Part shown: piece by piece, positions 22,020 through 31,339 of the stretch
How positions within the stretch are numbered: the stretch's first letter is position 1
Layout: each line of letters begins with the position of its first letter
DNA from: Paracnuella aquatica
Lineage (GTDB): Bacteria; Bacteroidota; Bacteroidia; Chitinophagales; Chitinophagaceae
Direction of reading: 5' to 3'
Length of the DNA stretch: 64,000 nt
Assembly: GCF_003332885.2 (NCBI RefSeq)
Contig: NZ_QOWJ01000003.1
Coordinates: 62,001 to 126,000 of the forward strand
Made by a program: the position numbers and the translations under genes
The notes under the pieces: model-generated
Database searches by the model: none
What the model saw: the letters and a program-made list of their open reading frames with translations, nothing else
What the model was told of the DNA's origin: nothing

Positions 22020-23648
22020 ATGAATGCCGCAGCTCGGCCCACCCTTTCCTTTACCCGTGCAGCAGCGCTGCAGCAAATTGAGAACACACCGCTTTGGGAT
22101 GTGGTTGTTATTGGTGGCGGCGCTACCGGATTGGGCATTGCAGTGGATGCCGCACACCGCGGTTTAAAGACTTTATTACTCGAACGTTTCGATTTTGCGC
22201 AAGGTACTTCCAGCCGCAGCACCAAATTGGTTCATGGCGGTGTACGTTACCTCGCACAAGGGCAGTTGGGGCTGGTGTTTGAAGCGCTGCGTGAACGTGG
22301 TTACCTGTTGCGCAATGCAGCACACCTGGTGCGCAAACAAAGCTTTATTATTCCTTGTTACAGCCGCGGTTCGCTGGCCAAATATTGGGCTGGTTTAAAG
22401 CTGTACGACTGGCTTTCGGTGCAGCATAGTTTTGGTGCGTCGCAATGGCTTTCTGCAGCGCAGGTGGCGGCGCTTTTGCCCGGCGTACAAACCAATCATT
22501 TGTGCGGCGGCATACAGTATTTTGATGGGCAGTTTGATGATGCACGGCTGGCACTCAATTTGGCCCAAACAGCTGCGGAGCAAGGCGCCGCATTGATCAA
22601 TTATATGTCGGTGGAGCGGCTGCTAAAAAAAGGCAGCCTTGTAAGTGGTGTGGAAGCAAAAGATTCTGAAACCGGGCGCATTTATGAAATACCTGCAAAA
22701 GTAGTGATCAATGCCGCCGGTGTTTTTGTCGATGCATTGATGCAGATGGATGCACCCGAAACAAAATCATGGGTGCGGCCCAGCCAGGGCATTCACCTGG
22801 TGCTGGAGCGGTCATTTCTTCCGGGCAATGCAGCGCTGATGATACCGCAAACATCCGACGGCCGTGTGTTGTTTGCGCTGCCCTGGTACAACCGGCTGCT
22901 GGTGGGCACAACCGATACACCATTGCACCAGCATTCGTTTGAACCCAAGGCTTTGGATGAAGAAATTGATTTTGTGTTGCACAACGTGGCGCAATACCTA
23001 ACGCATATCCCTACCCGAAAAAATGTGCAAAGTGTGTTTGCAGGCTTGCGGCCACTGGCTGCACCACAGGATGGTACCAGCAAAACAAAGGAAATTTCCC
23101 GCAGCCATAAATTGCTGGTGGCGCCATCGGGCCTTATCACCATCACCGGCGGTAAATGGACCACCTATCGGAAAATGGCCGAAGATGCAGTGAATGCAGC
23201 TATTAAAGTTGGTGGCTTTAATCCTGCGGTTTGCACTACCAAAAACTTACCCATACATGGCTGTACGCCTGCGCCTCAAATAGGCCACTGGAGCGTTTAT
23301 GGTTCCGATGCCAGCGCCATACAAGATTTGCTGCAGCAACATCCTGAATGGCAGCAAAAAATTGCTGCAGGCCATCCCTATACCGTTGCCGAAGTGATAT
23401 GGGCGGTGCGCCACGAAATGGCCCGCACTGTTGCCGATGTTTTGGCCCGCAGGCTGCGGCTCCTGTTTTTAGATGCGGCTGCCGCTACTGAAGCAGCGCC
23501 ATTGGTGGCCCGCATCATGGCTAAAGAACTGACACAGAATGAAGCTTGGGAAAAGGGCCAGATCATTGCATTTGCCGAACTCGCCAGGCACTACCTGCCC
23601 GATGCCGTGCCGGTTTCAAACGCCGCTATTATAAATCAGGAAAAGTAA
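22020..23648 (+). CDS. glpD: glycerol-3-phosphate dehydrogenase
   Basis: This FAD-dependent enzyme oxidises sn-glycerol-3-phosphate to dihydroxyacetone phosphate and passes electrons to the quinone pool at the membrane. The ATG at 22020 gives 543 residues (MNAAARPTLSFTRAAALQQI). The frame is open 30 codons further upstream, but that part is translated repeat tract and is discarded. The FAD dinucleotide fold VVVIGGGATGLGIAVDAAHRG and the GlpD signature GTSSRSTKLVHGGVRYLAQG follow directly. KLLVAPSGLITITGGKWTTYRKMAE marks the second GlpD signature. It is first in glpD-glpK-glpF. Confidence 0.95.
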   Translation: MNAAARPTLSFTRAAALQQIENTPLWDVVVIGGGATGLGIAVDAAHRGLKTLLLERFDFAQGTSSRSTKLVHGGVRYLAQGQLGLVFEALRERGYLLRNAAHLVRKQSFIIPCYSRGSLAKYWAGLKLYDWLSVQHSFGASQWLSAAQVAALLPGVQTNHLCGGIQYFDGQFDDARLALNLAQTAAEQGAALINYMSVERLLKKGSLVSGVEAKDSETGRIYEIPAKVVINAAGVFVDALMQMDAPETKSWVRPSQGIHLVLERSFLPGNAALMIPQTSDGRVLFALPWYNRLLVGTTDTPLHQHSFEPKALDEEIDFVLHNVAQYLTHIPTRKNVQSVFAGLRPLAAPQDGTSKTKEISRSHKLLVAPSGLITITGGKWTTYRKMAEDAVNAAIKVGGFNPAVCTTKNLPIHGCTPAPQIGHWSVYGSDASAIQDLLQQHPEWQQKIAAGHPYTVAEVIWAVRHEMARTVADVLARRLRLLFLDAAAATEAAPLVARIMAKELTQNEAWEKGQIIAFAELARHYLPDAVPVSNAAIINQEK

Positions 23649-23744
23649 GGACCGGAGCGGTGGATTTTTGCTTGTGCTAATCTTTTTTCAGAATAAAAAA
23701 AGGTCCTATCTTTTTCACTCTTATTGCCCACTTAATTTGCTACG

Positions 23745-25241
23745 ATGAGCTTGCCACCTTATATCCTGTCGCTTGACCAGGGTACCACTTCTTCACGTGC
23801 CCTGCTGTTCAATCATGCCGGCGAAATTGTGTCGCTGGCGCAAAAAGAATTTACGCAGATATACCCGCAGGCTGGTTGGGTGGAGCACGACCCTGCCGAA
23901 ATTTGGAGTACGCAGGCATCAGTGGCTACCGAAGCTATTTTAAAAGCTGGCGCCAGTCCCACAGATATTGCGGCCATTGGCATCACTAACCAGCGTGAAA
24001 CTACAATTGTGTGGGATCGCAATACGGGCAATGCCATTTGCAATGCTATTGTGTGGCAGGACCGGCGCACCGCAGCCTTTTGCGACCAACTGCAGCAGGA
24101 AGGCCAACTGCAAATCATCCGCGACAAAACCGGGCTGGTGATCGACGCATATTTTTCTGCCACCAAACTGCACTGGATTTTAAACAATGTGGAAGGTGCA
24201 CGCCAGCGTGCAGAAAAGGGAGAATTGCTTTTTGGTACGGTCGATAGTTGGCTGGTATGGAATCTTACCGGTGGCGAAGTGCATATTACCGATGTTACCA
24301 ACGCATCGCGAACCTTGTTGTTCAACATACATACGCTGCAGTGGGATGATGAATTGTTGCAGCTTTTTGGCGTACCGCGTTGCATGCTGCCCGAGGTCAA
24401 ATCTTCTTCTGAATTGTATGGCCATACTGCTGGACGTTTGTTGGCGCACCGCATTCCCATTGCCGGCATTGCCGGCGATCAGCAGGCGGCACTTTTTGGC
24501 CAGCAATGCACCCGCCCGGGTATGGTAAAAAACACATACGGAACGGGATGTTTTATGTTGATGAATATTGGCAGCCAGCCGGTGCTGTCGCAAAATAATT
24601 TGCTGACCACCGTAGCCTGGAAAATTGGCAACGAAGTGCAGTATGCGCTGGAAGGAAGCATTTTTATTGGCGGCGCCGTAGTGCAGTGGTTGCGCGACGG
24701 ATTGGGACTGATTACAACTGCAGCCGAAGTGGAAAACCTTGCGCAGGCGGTGTCCCACACGGACGGCGTTTATTTAGTTCCTGCATTTGCGGGCCTGGGC
24801 GCACCACATTGGAACGGCCATGCACGGGGCATAGTGGTGGGCCTTACCCGCGGCACTACCGATGCGCACCTGGCAAGGGCTGCGCTGGAAAGCATTGCTT
24901 TTCAAACCGGCGATGTGCTGCAATGTATGGAACGTGATGCAGGCAAACCCGTTACCGAGTTGCGGGTGGATGGCGGCGCTACGGCAAACAACCTGCTGAT
25001 GCAGATACAGGCCGATGTTCTGCAAACAACAGTTGTGCGGCCGCAGGTTTCCGAAACAACTGCGATGGGCGCCGCATTCCTGGCGGGTCTCGCCGTTGGT
25101 TTTTGGAAAGACTTATCCTCACTGGAACAACAATGGAAAATAGACCAACAATTTACCCCCCAACCCGGCCCTAACCGGGAAGCATGGCTGCAAGGTTGGC
25201 AGCGGGCTGTAAAAGCTTGTTTGGCCTGGGCGGAAGGGTAG
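23745..25241 (+). CDS. glpK: glycerol kinase
   Basis: A 498-residue FGGY kinase that phosphorylates glycerol with ATP to glycerol-3-phosphate, the substrate of GlpD. It starts [20 protein letters not shown], has [28 protein letters not shown] (substrate Arg/Glu), [30 protein letters not shown], and [21 protein letters not shown] near the ATP site. The length is typical of GlpK. It lies 96 bases after glpD. A TATCTTTT box at 23707-23714 could give an internal promoter, but no clear -33 element accompanies it. Confidence 0.96.
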   Translation: MSLPPYILSLDQGTTSSRALLFNHAGEIVSLAQKEFTQIYPQAGWVEHDPAEIWSTQASVATEAILKAGASPTDIAAIGITNQRETTIVWDRNTGNAICNAIVWQDRRTAAFCDQLQQEGQLQIIRDKTGLVIDAYFSATKLHWILNNVEGARQRAEKGELLFGTVDSWLVWNLTGGEVHITDVTNASRTLLFNIHTLQWDDELLQLFGVPRCMLPEVKSSSELYGHTAGRLLAHRIPIAGIAGDQQAALFGQQCTRPGMVKNTYGTGCFMLMNIGSQPVLSQNNLLTTVAWKIGNEVQYALEGSIFIGGAVVQWLRDGLGLITTAAEVENLAQAVSHTDGVYLVPAFAGLGAPHWNGHARGIVVGLTRGTTDAHLARAALESIAFQTGDVLQCMERDAGKPVTELRVDGGATANNLLMQIQADVLQTTVVRPQVSETTAMGAAFLAGLAVGFWKDLSSLEQQWKIDQQFTPQPGPNREAWLQGWQRAVKACLAWAEG

Positions 25242-25251
25242 GAAGTAAGGA

Positions 25252-25420
25252 TGACAGATGATGGATGATTGATGATGGGGGAAAGACAGGAGACAGTAGA
25301 CATTAGATGTTAGATAACAGACTAGAAGTAAATCTTCACGCCTTGCGTCTGTCCGCCAACATTCGGTTTTAGTCTAAAATCTAATGTCTATAGTCTATCA
25401 TCTCTCGTCTTTATCTCAAC
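25252..25420. repeat. word-hairpin tract B between glpK and glpF
   Basis: GATG/GACA/TAGA-type words run in the left half and their complements (TCTAATGTC, TATCATC, GTCTTTATC) in the right. Arms GACATTAGATGTTAGA (25299-25314) and TCTAAAATCTAATGTC (25373-25388) pair at 15 of 16 positions across a 58-base loop. It shares words with tract A, the tract upstream of glpD. Confidence 0.75.
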
Positions 25421-25450
25421 TCCATTTGCTCCTAAAAAAACAACAATACT

Positions 25451-26185
25451 ATGTCTGAATTTTCGGCTGAACTACTGGGCACCTTCCTGCTGATATTATT
25501 GGGCAACGGGGTAGTGGCCAACACTGTTTTGAAAGACACGAAAGGGCACAATGGCGGCTGGATCGCCATCACCACCGGCTGGGCGCTGGCCGTGTTTGTA
25601 GGAGTAGTTATTGCGGCCCCTTATAGCGGCGCACACCTCAATCCTGCCGTTACTTTGGGCCTGGCCATTGCCGGTAAATTTGCCTGGGGAAAAGTGGCCC
25701 TGTATATGCTGGCGCAATTGCTTGGATCAATGCTCGGTGCGTTCTTCGTGTGGGTGGTTTATTATCATCATTTCAACGCCACAGCCGAACCCGATACCTG
25801 TCTTGCCGTGTTTTGCACGGGGCCTGCCATACGCCACCGCACTTTTAATTTGCTGAGCGAAATAGTAGGCACATTCGTGCTGGTTTTCGTGGTATTTTAT
25901 TTTACACAAGGCGAAATGGGTAACGATAAAACACCGGTAGGATTGGGTTCATTAGGCGCAGTGCCCGTTGCCTTCCTGGTGTGGGCCATTGGTTTGGGGC
26001 TGGGCGGCACTACCGGTTATGCCATCAACCCTGTTCGCGACTTGGGGCCGCGCCTGGTGCATGCAGTATTGCCCATACGCACCAAAGGCACGTCCAACTG
26101 GGCTTATGCATGGGTTCCGATTATTGGCCCCTTGGTTGGTGCAGCGGTTGCTGCTTTGCTTTACTTTTTGGTGCGGGTAAATTAA
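25451..26185 (+). CDS. glpF: glycerol facilitator (aquaglyceroporin)
   Basis: A 244-residue MIP-family channel with six hydrophobic helices and two half-helix signatures. The first is SGAHLNPAVTLG with the canonical NPA box. The second is GYAINPVRDLGPRL, where NPA is replaced by NPV; the Asp after Arg in this loop is the aquaglyceroporin hallmark that separates GlpF from water-selective AqpZ. It admits glycerol for GlpK. It follows glpK after a 209-base gap that holds repeat tract B, so co-transcription is not assured. Confidence 0.94.
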   Translation: MSEFSAELLGTFLLILLGNGVVANTVLKDTKGHNGGWIAITTGWALAVFVGVVIAAPYSGAHLNPAVTLGLAIAGKFAWGKVALYMLAQLLGSMLGAFFVWVVYYHHFNATAEPDTCLAVFCTGPAIRHRTFNLLSEIVGTFVLVFVVFYFTQGEMGNDKTPVGLGSLGAVPVAFLVWAIGLGLGGTTGYAINPVRDLGPRLVHAVLPIRTKGTSNWAYAWVPIIGPLVGAAVAALLYFLVRVN

Positions 26186-26225
26186 AAGGCTTCCTGTACC
26201 GGCAATGTGTAACCGAAAAGTAATA

Positions 26226-26254
26226 TTTGCTGCGGTCGTTGGGTGCTACTTTTG
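26226..26254 (+). promoter_or_regulatory. Bacteroidota-type promoter of the GDPD gene
   Basis: TTTG (26226-26229), 17 bases, then a perfect TAnnTTTG box TACTTTTG (26247-26254). Initiation would fall near 26259-26261, supporting the ATG at 26288 as translational start and showing that this gene need not depend on glpF transcription. Confidence 0.6.
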
Positions 26255-26287
26255 AGCCCAATGACTGTTCACCCTAATCCAAGCTCG

Positions 26288-27196
26288 ATGTTTAGAATTT
26301 GTTTAGTGCTCCTGGCCTTGGTGGCAACCCAGTGCAATCCTGTACGCAACACAGCGCAAATGAAATCACCCTCTTTGGACCTGCAGGGCCACCGCGGTGC
26401 CCGTGGCCTGCTGCCCGAAAATACCATTCCGTCCATGCTGCGTGCCATTGATTTGGGTGCAACTACACTAGAACTGGATGTAGTGATCAGTGGTGATAAG
26501 CAAGTGGTCGTATCACACGATCATTATTTTCATGAACACATTACCACCGCACCGGATGGCAGCACGTTCGACCGTGCAACGGCCACCAGGCATTTGTTGT
26601 ATCAAATCCCGTACGATAGCATCCGCAAATACGATGTAGGTTTAAAGCCGCATCCCAGCTTTCCGCAGCAGGAAAAAATGGCCGTGTACAAGCCACTGCT
26701 TTCCGAGCTGTTGCAGGCCTGCGAACAACATGCAAAAACAAAAGGTAAAAGCGTTCGGTATAACATTGAGATCAAATCCTCTGCCAGCGGCGATGGCACC
26801 CGCCACCCTGCGCCGCCCGAGTTTGTAACCCTGGTGCTGGATGTTTTGCGGCAGCAAAAATTAATGGACCATGCATATATCCAATCGTTTGATGTGCGTC
26901 CGCTGCAATACCTGCACCAACAGCATCCGGGTGTGACGGTTTCGTACCTGGTGGAGGCATCAAAAGAGCCGATGGAAAGCCAGTTGTCAAAGCTTGGTTT
27001 TGTTCCCTCTATTTACAGCCCGCATTTCTCTATTGTTACCAAAGAACTAGTGCAGCAGGTGCATGCCAAAGGCATGAAGATAGTGCCCTGGACCGTGAAC
27101 GAACTGGCGCAGATGCAGCAACTGGTTGACGCCGGTGTGGATGGAATTATTTCAGATTACCCTAATTTATTCAGCCAATTGGTGCCGGCTAAATAA
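26288..27196 (+). CDS. glycerophosphodiester phosphodiesterase, lipoprotein
   Basis: GDPD enzymes hydrolyse glycerophosphodiesters to glycerol-3-phosphate plus an alcohol. HRGARGLLPENTIPSM (catalytic His, Glu), LELDVVISGDKQVVVSHDHYF (metal Glu/Asp, second His) and NIEIKS form the GDPD site. The C-terminal GMKIVPWTVNELAQMQQLVDAGVDGIISDYPNLF is typical. With the ATG at 26288 the N-terminus is MFRICLVLLALVATQC, a lipobox-like end giving a lipidated envelope enzyme. Upstream starts (GTG 26243, ATG 26261) overlap the promoter and are rejected. It links phospholipid turnover to the adjacent glp genes. Confidence 0.92.
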   Translation: MFRICLVLLALVATQCNPVRNTAQMKSPSLDLQGHRGARGLLPENTIPSMLRAIDLGATTLELDVVISGDKQVVVSHDHYFHEHITTAPDGSTFDRATATRHLLYQIPYDSIRKYDVGLKPHPSFPQQEKMAVYKPLLSELLQACEQHAKTKGKSVRYNIEIKSSASGDGTRHPAPPEFVTLVLDVLRQQKLMDHAYIQSFDVRPLQYLHQQHPGVTVSYLVEASKEPMESQLSKLGFVPSIYSPHFSIVTKELVQQVHAKGMKIVPWTVNELAQMQQLVDAGVDGIISDYPNLFSQLVPAK

Positions 27197-27237
27197 CCGC
27201 TTTGCACCAGTATTTTATTGTTTTATTTTTCACAGAA

Positions 27238-27290
27238 AAGTTGCTGGAACATTTGTGTAGGCCGTTGATACAGCAACTTAGTTTTTTATA
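27238..27290 (+). terminator. terminator after the GDPD gene
   Basis: Stem AAGTTGCTG (27238-27246) pairs with CAGCAACTT (27271-27279), followed by AGTTTTTTAT. The loop is 24 bases, longer than usual. Confidence 0.55.
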
Positions 27291-27294
27291 TAAA

Positions 27295-27328
27295 AAAATG
27301 CAACGCCAAACAATCGGCGCTGCATTTT
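27295..27328. terminator. terminator of the minus-strand gene at 27349
   Basis: AAAATGCAACGCC (27295-27307) and GGCGCTGCATTTT (27316-27328) pair with one mismatch. On the minus strand the stem runs into a T-tract, so it fits the end of the gene at 27349-27858; the plus side also carries T residues. Confidence 0.6.
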
Positions 27329-27348
27329 CAATTCTATAAAAAGAGCAA

Positions 27349-27858
27349 CTACTTTTTTGGATTGGTAGCCACGTTAAATTCCTGTCCTTCGCCGCGGATG
27401 GCGGTGATGTAATGATTGCCGTGAATATCGCTGAAATGCAGTTGCACCACATAGCGGCATTGCACCAACGGCAACCCTTTCGAAATGCCGGTTACAATAA
27501 ACAGGTCTTCGGTTTCGATGCGCACCGGGAAAAAGCGATCGTCCAGAAAGTCGATATCCGGCGTGCTGGTCACCACTTTTTCCAGCACCGCTGCAGCACC
27601 CAGGTTTTGCAGTTTTATATCAATGCGATTAATGTTTTCATTCAGGCTGACGCCCACCGCTGCAAACTGTGGCTGCACCGCGGTGCGGATGCGTTCGAGC
27701 AGCAGGTTGTATTCTTCGGATTGGTTTTTGGCCTGCACCTGAAGCTTGTCGATTGTTTTTTTATGCCGCCTGCATTGTACGGCCAGGTATAAACTCAGTA
27801 TCAGTGAAACTGCGCCAGTGGCAAGGCCCACTGGGACTAAAAGCGCGGTAGTGGACAT
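27349..27858 (-). CDS. membrane-anchored protein of unknown function
   Basis: A 169-residue protein with one N-terminal transmembrane helix (about residues 5-27) followed by a basic stop-transfer and a short coiled-coil-like segment (RRHKKTIDKLQVQAKNQSEEYNLLLERI). The rest is a small mixed alpha/beta domain. The orientation is likely N-out with the domain in the cytoplasm, judged by the RRHKK flank. I do not recognise the domain and infer no function from the neighbours. Confidence 0.7.
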   Translation of the reverse strand: MSTTALLVPVGLATGAVSLILSLYLAVQCRRHKKTIDKLQVQAKNQSEEYNLLLERIRTAVQPQFAAVGVSLNENINRIDIKLQNLGAAAVLEKVVTSTPDIDFLDDRFFPVRIETEDLFIVTGISKGLPLVQCRYVVQLHFSDIHGNHYITAIRGEGQEFNVATNPKK

Positions 27859-27969
27859 TCAGGTACGTTTAAGACAAAACTATCTGCTTTATCGGAAAGC
27901 AGAAATGACACAGCGGTTTTTTTTACATATCTATGCAACCTGCACAAATTGCAATCATTTTTTAAGTGT

Positions 27970-28013
27970 AAGCTGTTGAAATGTATCATGGTGCATTTCA
28001 ACAGCTTTTTTTT
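27970..28013 (+). terminator. hairpin with T-tract between two minus-strand genes
   Basis: A perfect 14-bp stem AAGCTGTTGAAATG (27970-27983) / CATTTCAACAGCTT (27994-28007) with TTTTTT on its plus-strand 3' side. No plus-strand gene lies directly upstream, and the minus side has no T-run, so its role for the thioredoxin gene ending at 28031 is unclear. Confidence 0.5.
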
Positions 28014-28030
28014 ATATTAATGACCAAAGG

Positions 28031-28414
28031 CTAGGCTTCGCCGTTCTCCTTGGGTTGTGCAGCCAATAGCCGTTCGGTAATGACCTGTACAAACGCATTT
28101 TTGGGCAATGCGCCGCGTTGCATCATAGGGCTGCCTGCTACAGGAATAAATAAAAATGTGGGGATGCTTTGAATGCCAAACAAACCGGAAAGTTCCTGCT
28201 CGGCATCGGTGTCAATTTTATAAATGTCAACCTGGTCTTTGTATTCGTCCGAAAGTTCTTCCAACACCGGCGCCACTGCTTTGCAGGGACCGCACCAGTC
28301 GGCGTAAAAATCAATAATGGCCGGCCGGCTGCCTTTGAACTGCCATTCGTTGCCTGTTTCGTAATCAAAAATTTCGGCGCGGAAATCGGCTGCCGTCATT
28401 TTTTTTGTTGCCAT
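28031..28414 (-). CDS. trxA: thioredoxin
   Basis: A 127-residue thioredoxin fold with the redox motif in FYADWCGPCKAVAPVLEELS (CGPC, the thioredoxin type). The conserved cis-Pro appears in GIQSIPTFLFIP. The ATG at 28414 (MATKKMTAADFRAEIFDYE) is preferred; the frame extends 16 codons upstream without thioredoxin character. There is no signal peptide, so it is cytoplasmic. The spacing to neighbours suggests a single-gene unit. The gene symbol is a general one and the paralogue number in the genome is unknown. Confidence 0.92.
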   Translation of the reverse strand: MATKKMTAADFRAEIFDYETGNEWQFKGSRPAIIDFYADWCGPCKAVAPVLEELSDEYKDQVDIYKIDTDAEQELSGLFGIQSIPTFLFIPVAGSPMMQRGALPKNAFVQVITERLLAAQPKENGEA

Positions 28415-28595
28415 GAGCTTTAGGTTTCGGGTGTTTAATGCCCAAAGGTAGCCCTTTCGCATTTGCCGGGTTTTTTTACGGTCCGATTTTATAAAGCTGT
28501 CATTCTTTTAATGCTAAAAAAACGAGGTGTATTTAAAACGGCCCTGCAGTTAAAATAAGGGTGCATTGCCCTAATTTGTGTGCAAAGAACCCGCT

Positions 28596-31079
28596 ATGCG
28601 CTTACCTTTTTTATTGCTCTTTTCCCTCTTCAGCAGTCAGCTTCTTTTTGCACAAAAGCCCGAACCGGCAGCCGCCGATAAAACAACAACCGGCATTGCT
28701 GCATTTACCAGGGGCATGCAATCTATTCCCGGTTATTTCTCGCTGTATTGGGATGCCCAGAAAGGCCGCATGTTTTTGGAAATAGATAAATGGAACCTCG
28801 AGTTTTTGTATTACCCCTCACTTGCTGCGGGTATGGGCTCAAACGATATTGGCCTTGATCGCGGCCGGATGGGCCAGCAATACGTGGTGCAATGGGAACG
28901 GTCGGGAAATAAAGTGCTGCTGGTGGCACAGAACTACGATTACCGCGCCAACACTACCAACGAAATGGAGCGCCGTGCAGTGGCCGAATCCTTTGCCCGG
29001 TCTGTGTTGTGGGGTTTTGAAGTAGCCGCACAGGAAGGTGGCAAAGTACTGATCGACGGCACGCCGTTCTTTTTACAACAAGATGCAGTTGGTGCTGCAC
29101 AAGCCATTGCCCGTACAAGGCAGGGCAACTACCGCATCGATCCGTTGCGCAGTGCGTTTTATTTACCCATGACCAAAAACTTTCCCCAAAATACCGAGGT
29201 GGAAGTAACCACTACATGGACAGGGGAGGGGGCCGGTGCGTACCTGCGCCAGGTGGTGCCCGTGCCGGGTGCCGTTACGTTGCGGCAGCATTTTTCATTT
29301 GTACAACTGCCCGATGGCAACTACAAACCGCGGGTATTTGATCCCCGCACCGGCAGCGGCTATATTTCATATTTCGACTATGCCACACCGGTAGATCAGC
29401 CCATTGAAAAGCGTTTTATCCGCCGCCATCGTTTGGAAAAGCGGGACCCCTCTGCAGCTATGAGCGAAGCGGTAAAACCCATTATTTATTACGTCGATCC
29501 GGGTACGCCGGAACCTATCCGCACTGCATTGGTTGAAGGAACTAAATGGTGGAATGCCGCATTTGAAGCTGCCGGTTATAAAAATGCATTCCAGGTGCAG
29601 TTGCTGCCGCCCGATGCCGACCCGATGGACATTCGATACAACCTGGTGCAATGGGTGCACCGCAGCACCCGCGGCTGGTCGTACGGCGGTGGCATTACCG
29701 ACCCGCGTACCGGTGAGATCATTAAAGGAAAAGTAACGCTGGGTTCTTTGCGGGTTCGGCAGGACCTGCTGATTGCGCAAGGGTTGCTCGCCGATTTTGA
29801 AGACGGCAAACAAATGTCGCCGCAAATTATGGAGCTTTGCATGGCACGGATGCGGCAGTTGGCAGCACACGAAGTGGGCCACACGCTGGGCCTGCCGCAC
29901 AACTATATTGCCAGTACACAAGGCCGTGCATCGGTGATGGATTACCCGCATCCTTTGGCAAAGTTGGATGCGCAGGGAAATGTTGATCTTTCCGATGCTT
30001 ATGCCGAAGGCATTGGCGAGTGGGATAAAGCGGCGGTGACAATGGCCTATGCGCAGTTTGCGCGAGGCGGCGATGAGCAAAAAGAGTTGTCGAAACTGGT
30101 GGCTCAATACCATCAGAAGGGATTAAGCTTTATGGCCGACCAGGATGCACGGCCTGCAGGTAGTGCACACCCGGCCGTGCACCTGTGGGATAATGGCAGC
30201 AATGCCGTTGCAGAGCTGGACCGCGTTATGAAACTGCGGACAGCTGTGCTCCGCAATTTTTCGGAAAAAAAGATACCGGTAGGCGCACCGTTGGCCACGC
30301 TGGAAGAAATGCTGGTGCCCATTTACCTGATGCACCGCTACCAGGCCGAAGCCGCCGCAAAAGTGCTGGGTGGCGTTACCTATACTTATGCACTGCGTGG
30401 CGATGGGCAAAAGCCGGTAGTAATGGTGCCGGCAAAAGAGCAGTGGAGTGCGCTGGATGCTTTGCTTAAAACGCTCAGCCCGGAGCAACTAGCCCTGCCC
30501 GAAAAAGCACTGCAACTGATTCCGCCGCGACCCTACGGCTATGATAAAAATGAGCGGGAAACATTTAGCGGAAACACCGGCCTTACGTTCGACCCGGTGG
30601 CACCGGCAGCCGTTGCTGCTAACATGACCCTGAGCTTTGTGCTGCACCCTGAACGGGCTGCACGGTTGGTGGCGCACAGTGCACTTTACCCAGAGCTGCC
30701 TTCGCTGGAAGCAGTGATCGACCGCATTGTAACGGCCACAATAAAAGCACCCACAAAAAGCGGTTATGCGGCACTGTTGCAGCAGTCGGTAAACAACCAG
30801 GTGCTGAAGCAATTGCTGCTACTGGCCAATAACAAAGATGCGATGCCCCAGGTGCAGGCAATTGCGGGCATCAAGCTGTCCGAATTAAAGCAATGGCTAA
30901 CAACGGCACCGGCGAAAGATGTAGCCTGGAGAGCACATTATCGTTATACGCTCAATCAAATAAAAGAGCTGGAAGCGGGTGGCGAAAAACTTACCGTGCC
31001 GGGCACTTTACCCATACCAGATGGCGCTCCGATTGGCGCGACTGATGAAGATTGGTTGAACTGCAGTGCCGGTAATTAA
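28596..31079 (+). CDS. secreted zinc-dependent metalloprotease (met-zincin-like)
   Basis: The ATG at 28596 yields MRLPFLLLFSLFSSQLLFAQ, a clean signal peptide cut after AQ (827 residues). The catalytic stretch is AAHEVGHTLGLPHNYIAS, an HExGHxxGLxHN zinc site, followed by the Met-turn in SVMDYPHPLAK. An N-terminal domain of about 300 residues and a C-terminal helical domain after the protease core match the DUF5117/DUF4953 architecture found in many Bacteroidota paralogues. It is a periplasmic or surface peptidase whose substrate is unknown. An intrinsic terminator follows at 31286-31325, but a palindromic element (31094-31282) lies between the stop and that terminator. Confidence 0.9.
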   Translation: MRLPFLLLFSLFSSQLLFAQKPEPAAADKTTTGIAAFTRGMQSIPGYFSLYWDAQKGRMFLEIDKWNLEFLYYPSLAAGMGSNDIGLDRGRMGQQYVVQWERSGNKVLLVAQNYDYRANTTNEMERRAVAESFARSVLWGFEVAAQEGGKVLIDGTPFFLQQDAVGAAQAIARTRQGNYRIDPLRSAFYLPMTKNFPQNTEVEVTTTWTGEGAGAYLRQVVPVPGAVTLRQHFSFVQLPDGNYKPRVFDPRTGSGYISYFDYATPVDQPIEKRFIRRHRLEKRDPSAAMSEAVKPIIYYVDPGTPEPIRTALVEGTKWWNAAFEAAGYKNAFQVQLLPPDADPMDIRYNLVQWVHRSTRGWSYGGGITDPRTGEIIKGKVTLGSLRVRQDLLIAQGLLADFEDGKQMSPQIMELCMARMRQLAAHEVGHTLGLPHNYIASTQGRASVMDYPHPLAKLDAQGNVDLSDAYAEGIGEWDKAAVTMAYAQFARGGDEQKELSKLVAQYHQKGLSFMADQDARPAGSAHPAVHLWDNGSNAVAELDRVMKLRTAVLRNFSEKKIPVGAPLATLEEMLVPIYLMHRYQAEAAAKVLGGVTYTYALRGDGQKPVVMVPAKEQWSALDALLKTLSPEQLALPEKALQLIPPRPYGYDKNERETFSGNTGLTFDPVAPAAVAANMTLSFVLHPERAARLVAHSALYPELPSLEAVIDRIVTATIKAPTKSGYAALLQQSVNNQVLKQLLLLANNKDAMPQVQAIAGIKLSELKQWLTTAPAKDVAWRAHYRYTLNQIKELEAGGEKLTVPGTLPIPDGAPIGATDEDWLNCSAGN

Positions 31080-31093
31080 AGAAAATGCAACTC

Positions 31094-31282
31094 CGTCATT
31101 GCGAGGCGCCTTAGTCCCTATGTACTTTTGATGTTTATTGCGCCGAAGCAATCTCCTGCTATCCTTCAGATTCATGCTAATCGTTTCAAAAGGAGGTGAT
31201 GGAAGCGTTGGGTTGCAGGAGATTGCTTCGGCGCCATAGTTATCTAACAGTTCGAATGCTCATGCTGCGCCTCGCAATGACG
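31094..31282. repeat. GTCAT-class nested palindrome, family R1, copy 1
   Basis: A 189-bp element with perfect 16-bp terminal inverted repeats CGTCATTGCGAGGCGC (31094-31109) and its complement (31267-31282). A second perfect 19-bp pair lies inside, GCGCCGAAGCAATCTCCTG (31140-31158) and its complement (31216-31234). The spacers carry no open frame. The arms are the same as those of copy 2 at 52093-52269 while the spacers differ. It fills most of the 260-base gap. Confidence 0.9.
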
Positions 31283-31285
31283 GCC

Positions 31286-31325
31286 ACGCAAAAGCCCGGA
31301 GGATCCTTCGGGCTTTTGCGTTTTA
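31286..31325 (+). terminator. terminator after the metalloprotease gene
   Basis: Perfect 13-bp stem ACGCAAAAGCCCG (31286-31298) / CGGGCTTTTGCGT (31309-31321), a small inner AGGATCCT palindrome as loop, then TTTT. It starts 3 bases after the R1 element. Confidence 0.8.
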
Positions 31326-31339
31326 TGAATAAAAATGCA

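Noticed and set aside
31094-31282. R1 palindrome read as an insertion sequence or a riboswitch
   Set aside because: No transposase frame, only 189 bp; the two copies share the arms but not the interior, unlike a conserved aptamer. A non-autonomous element remains possible.
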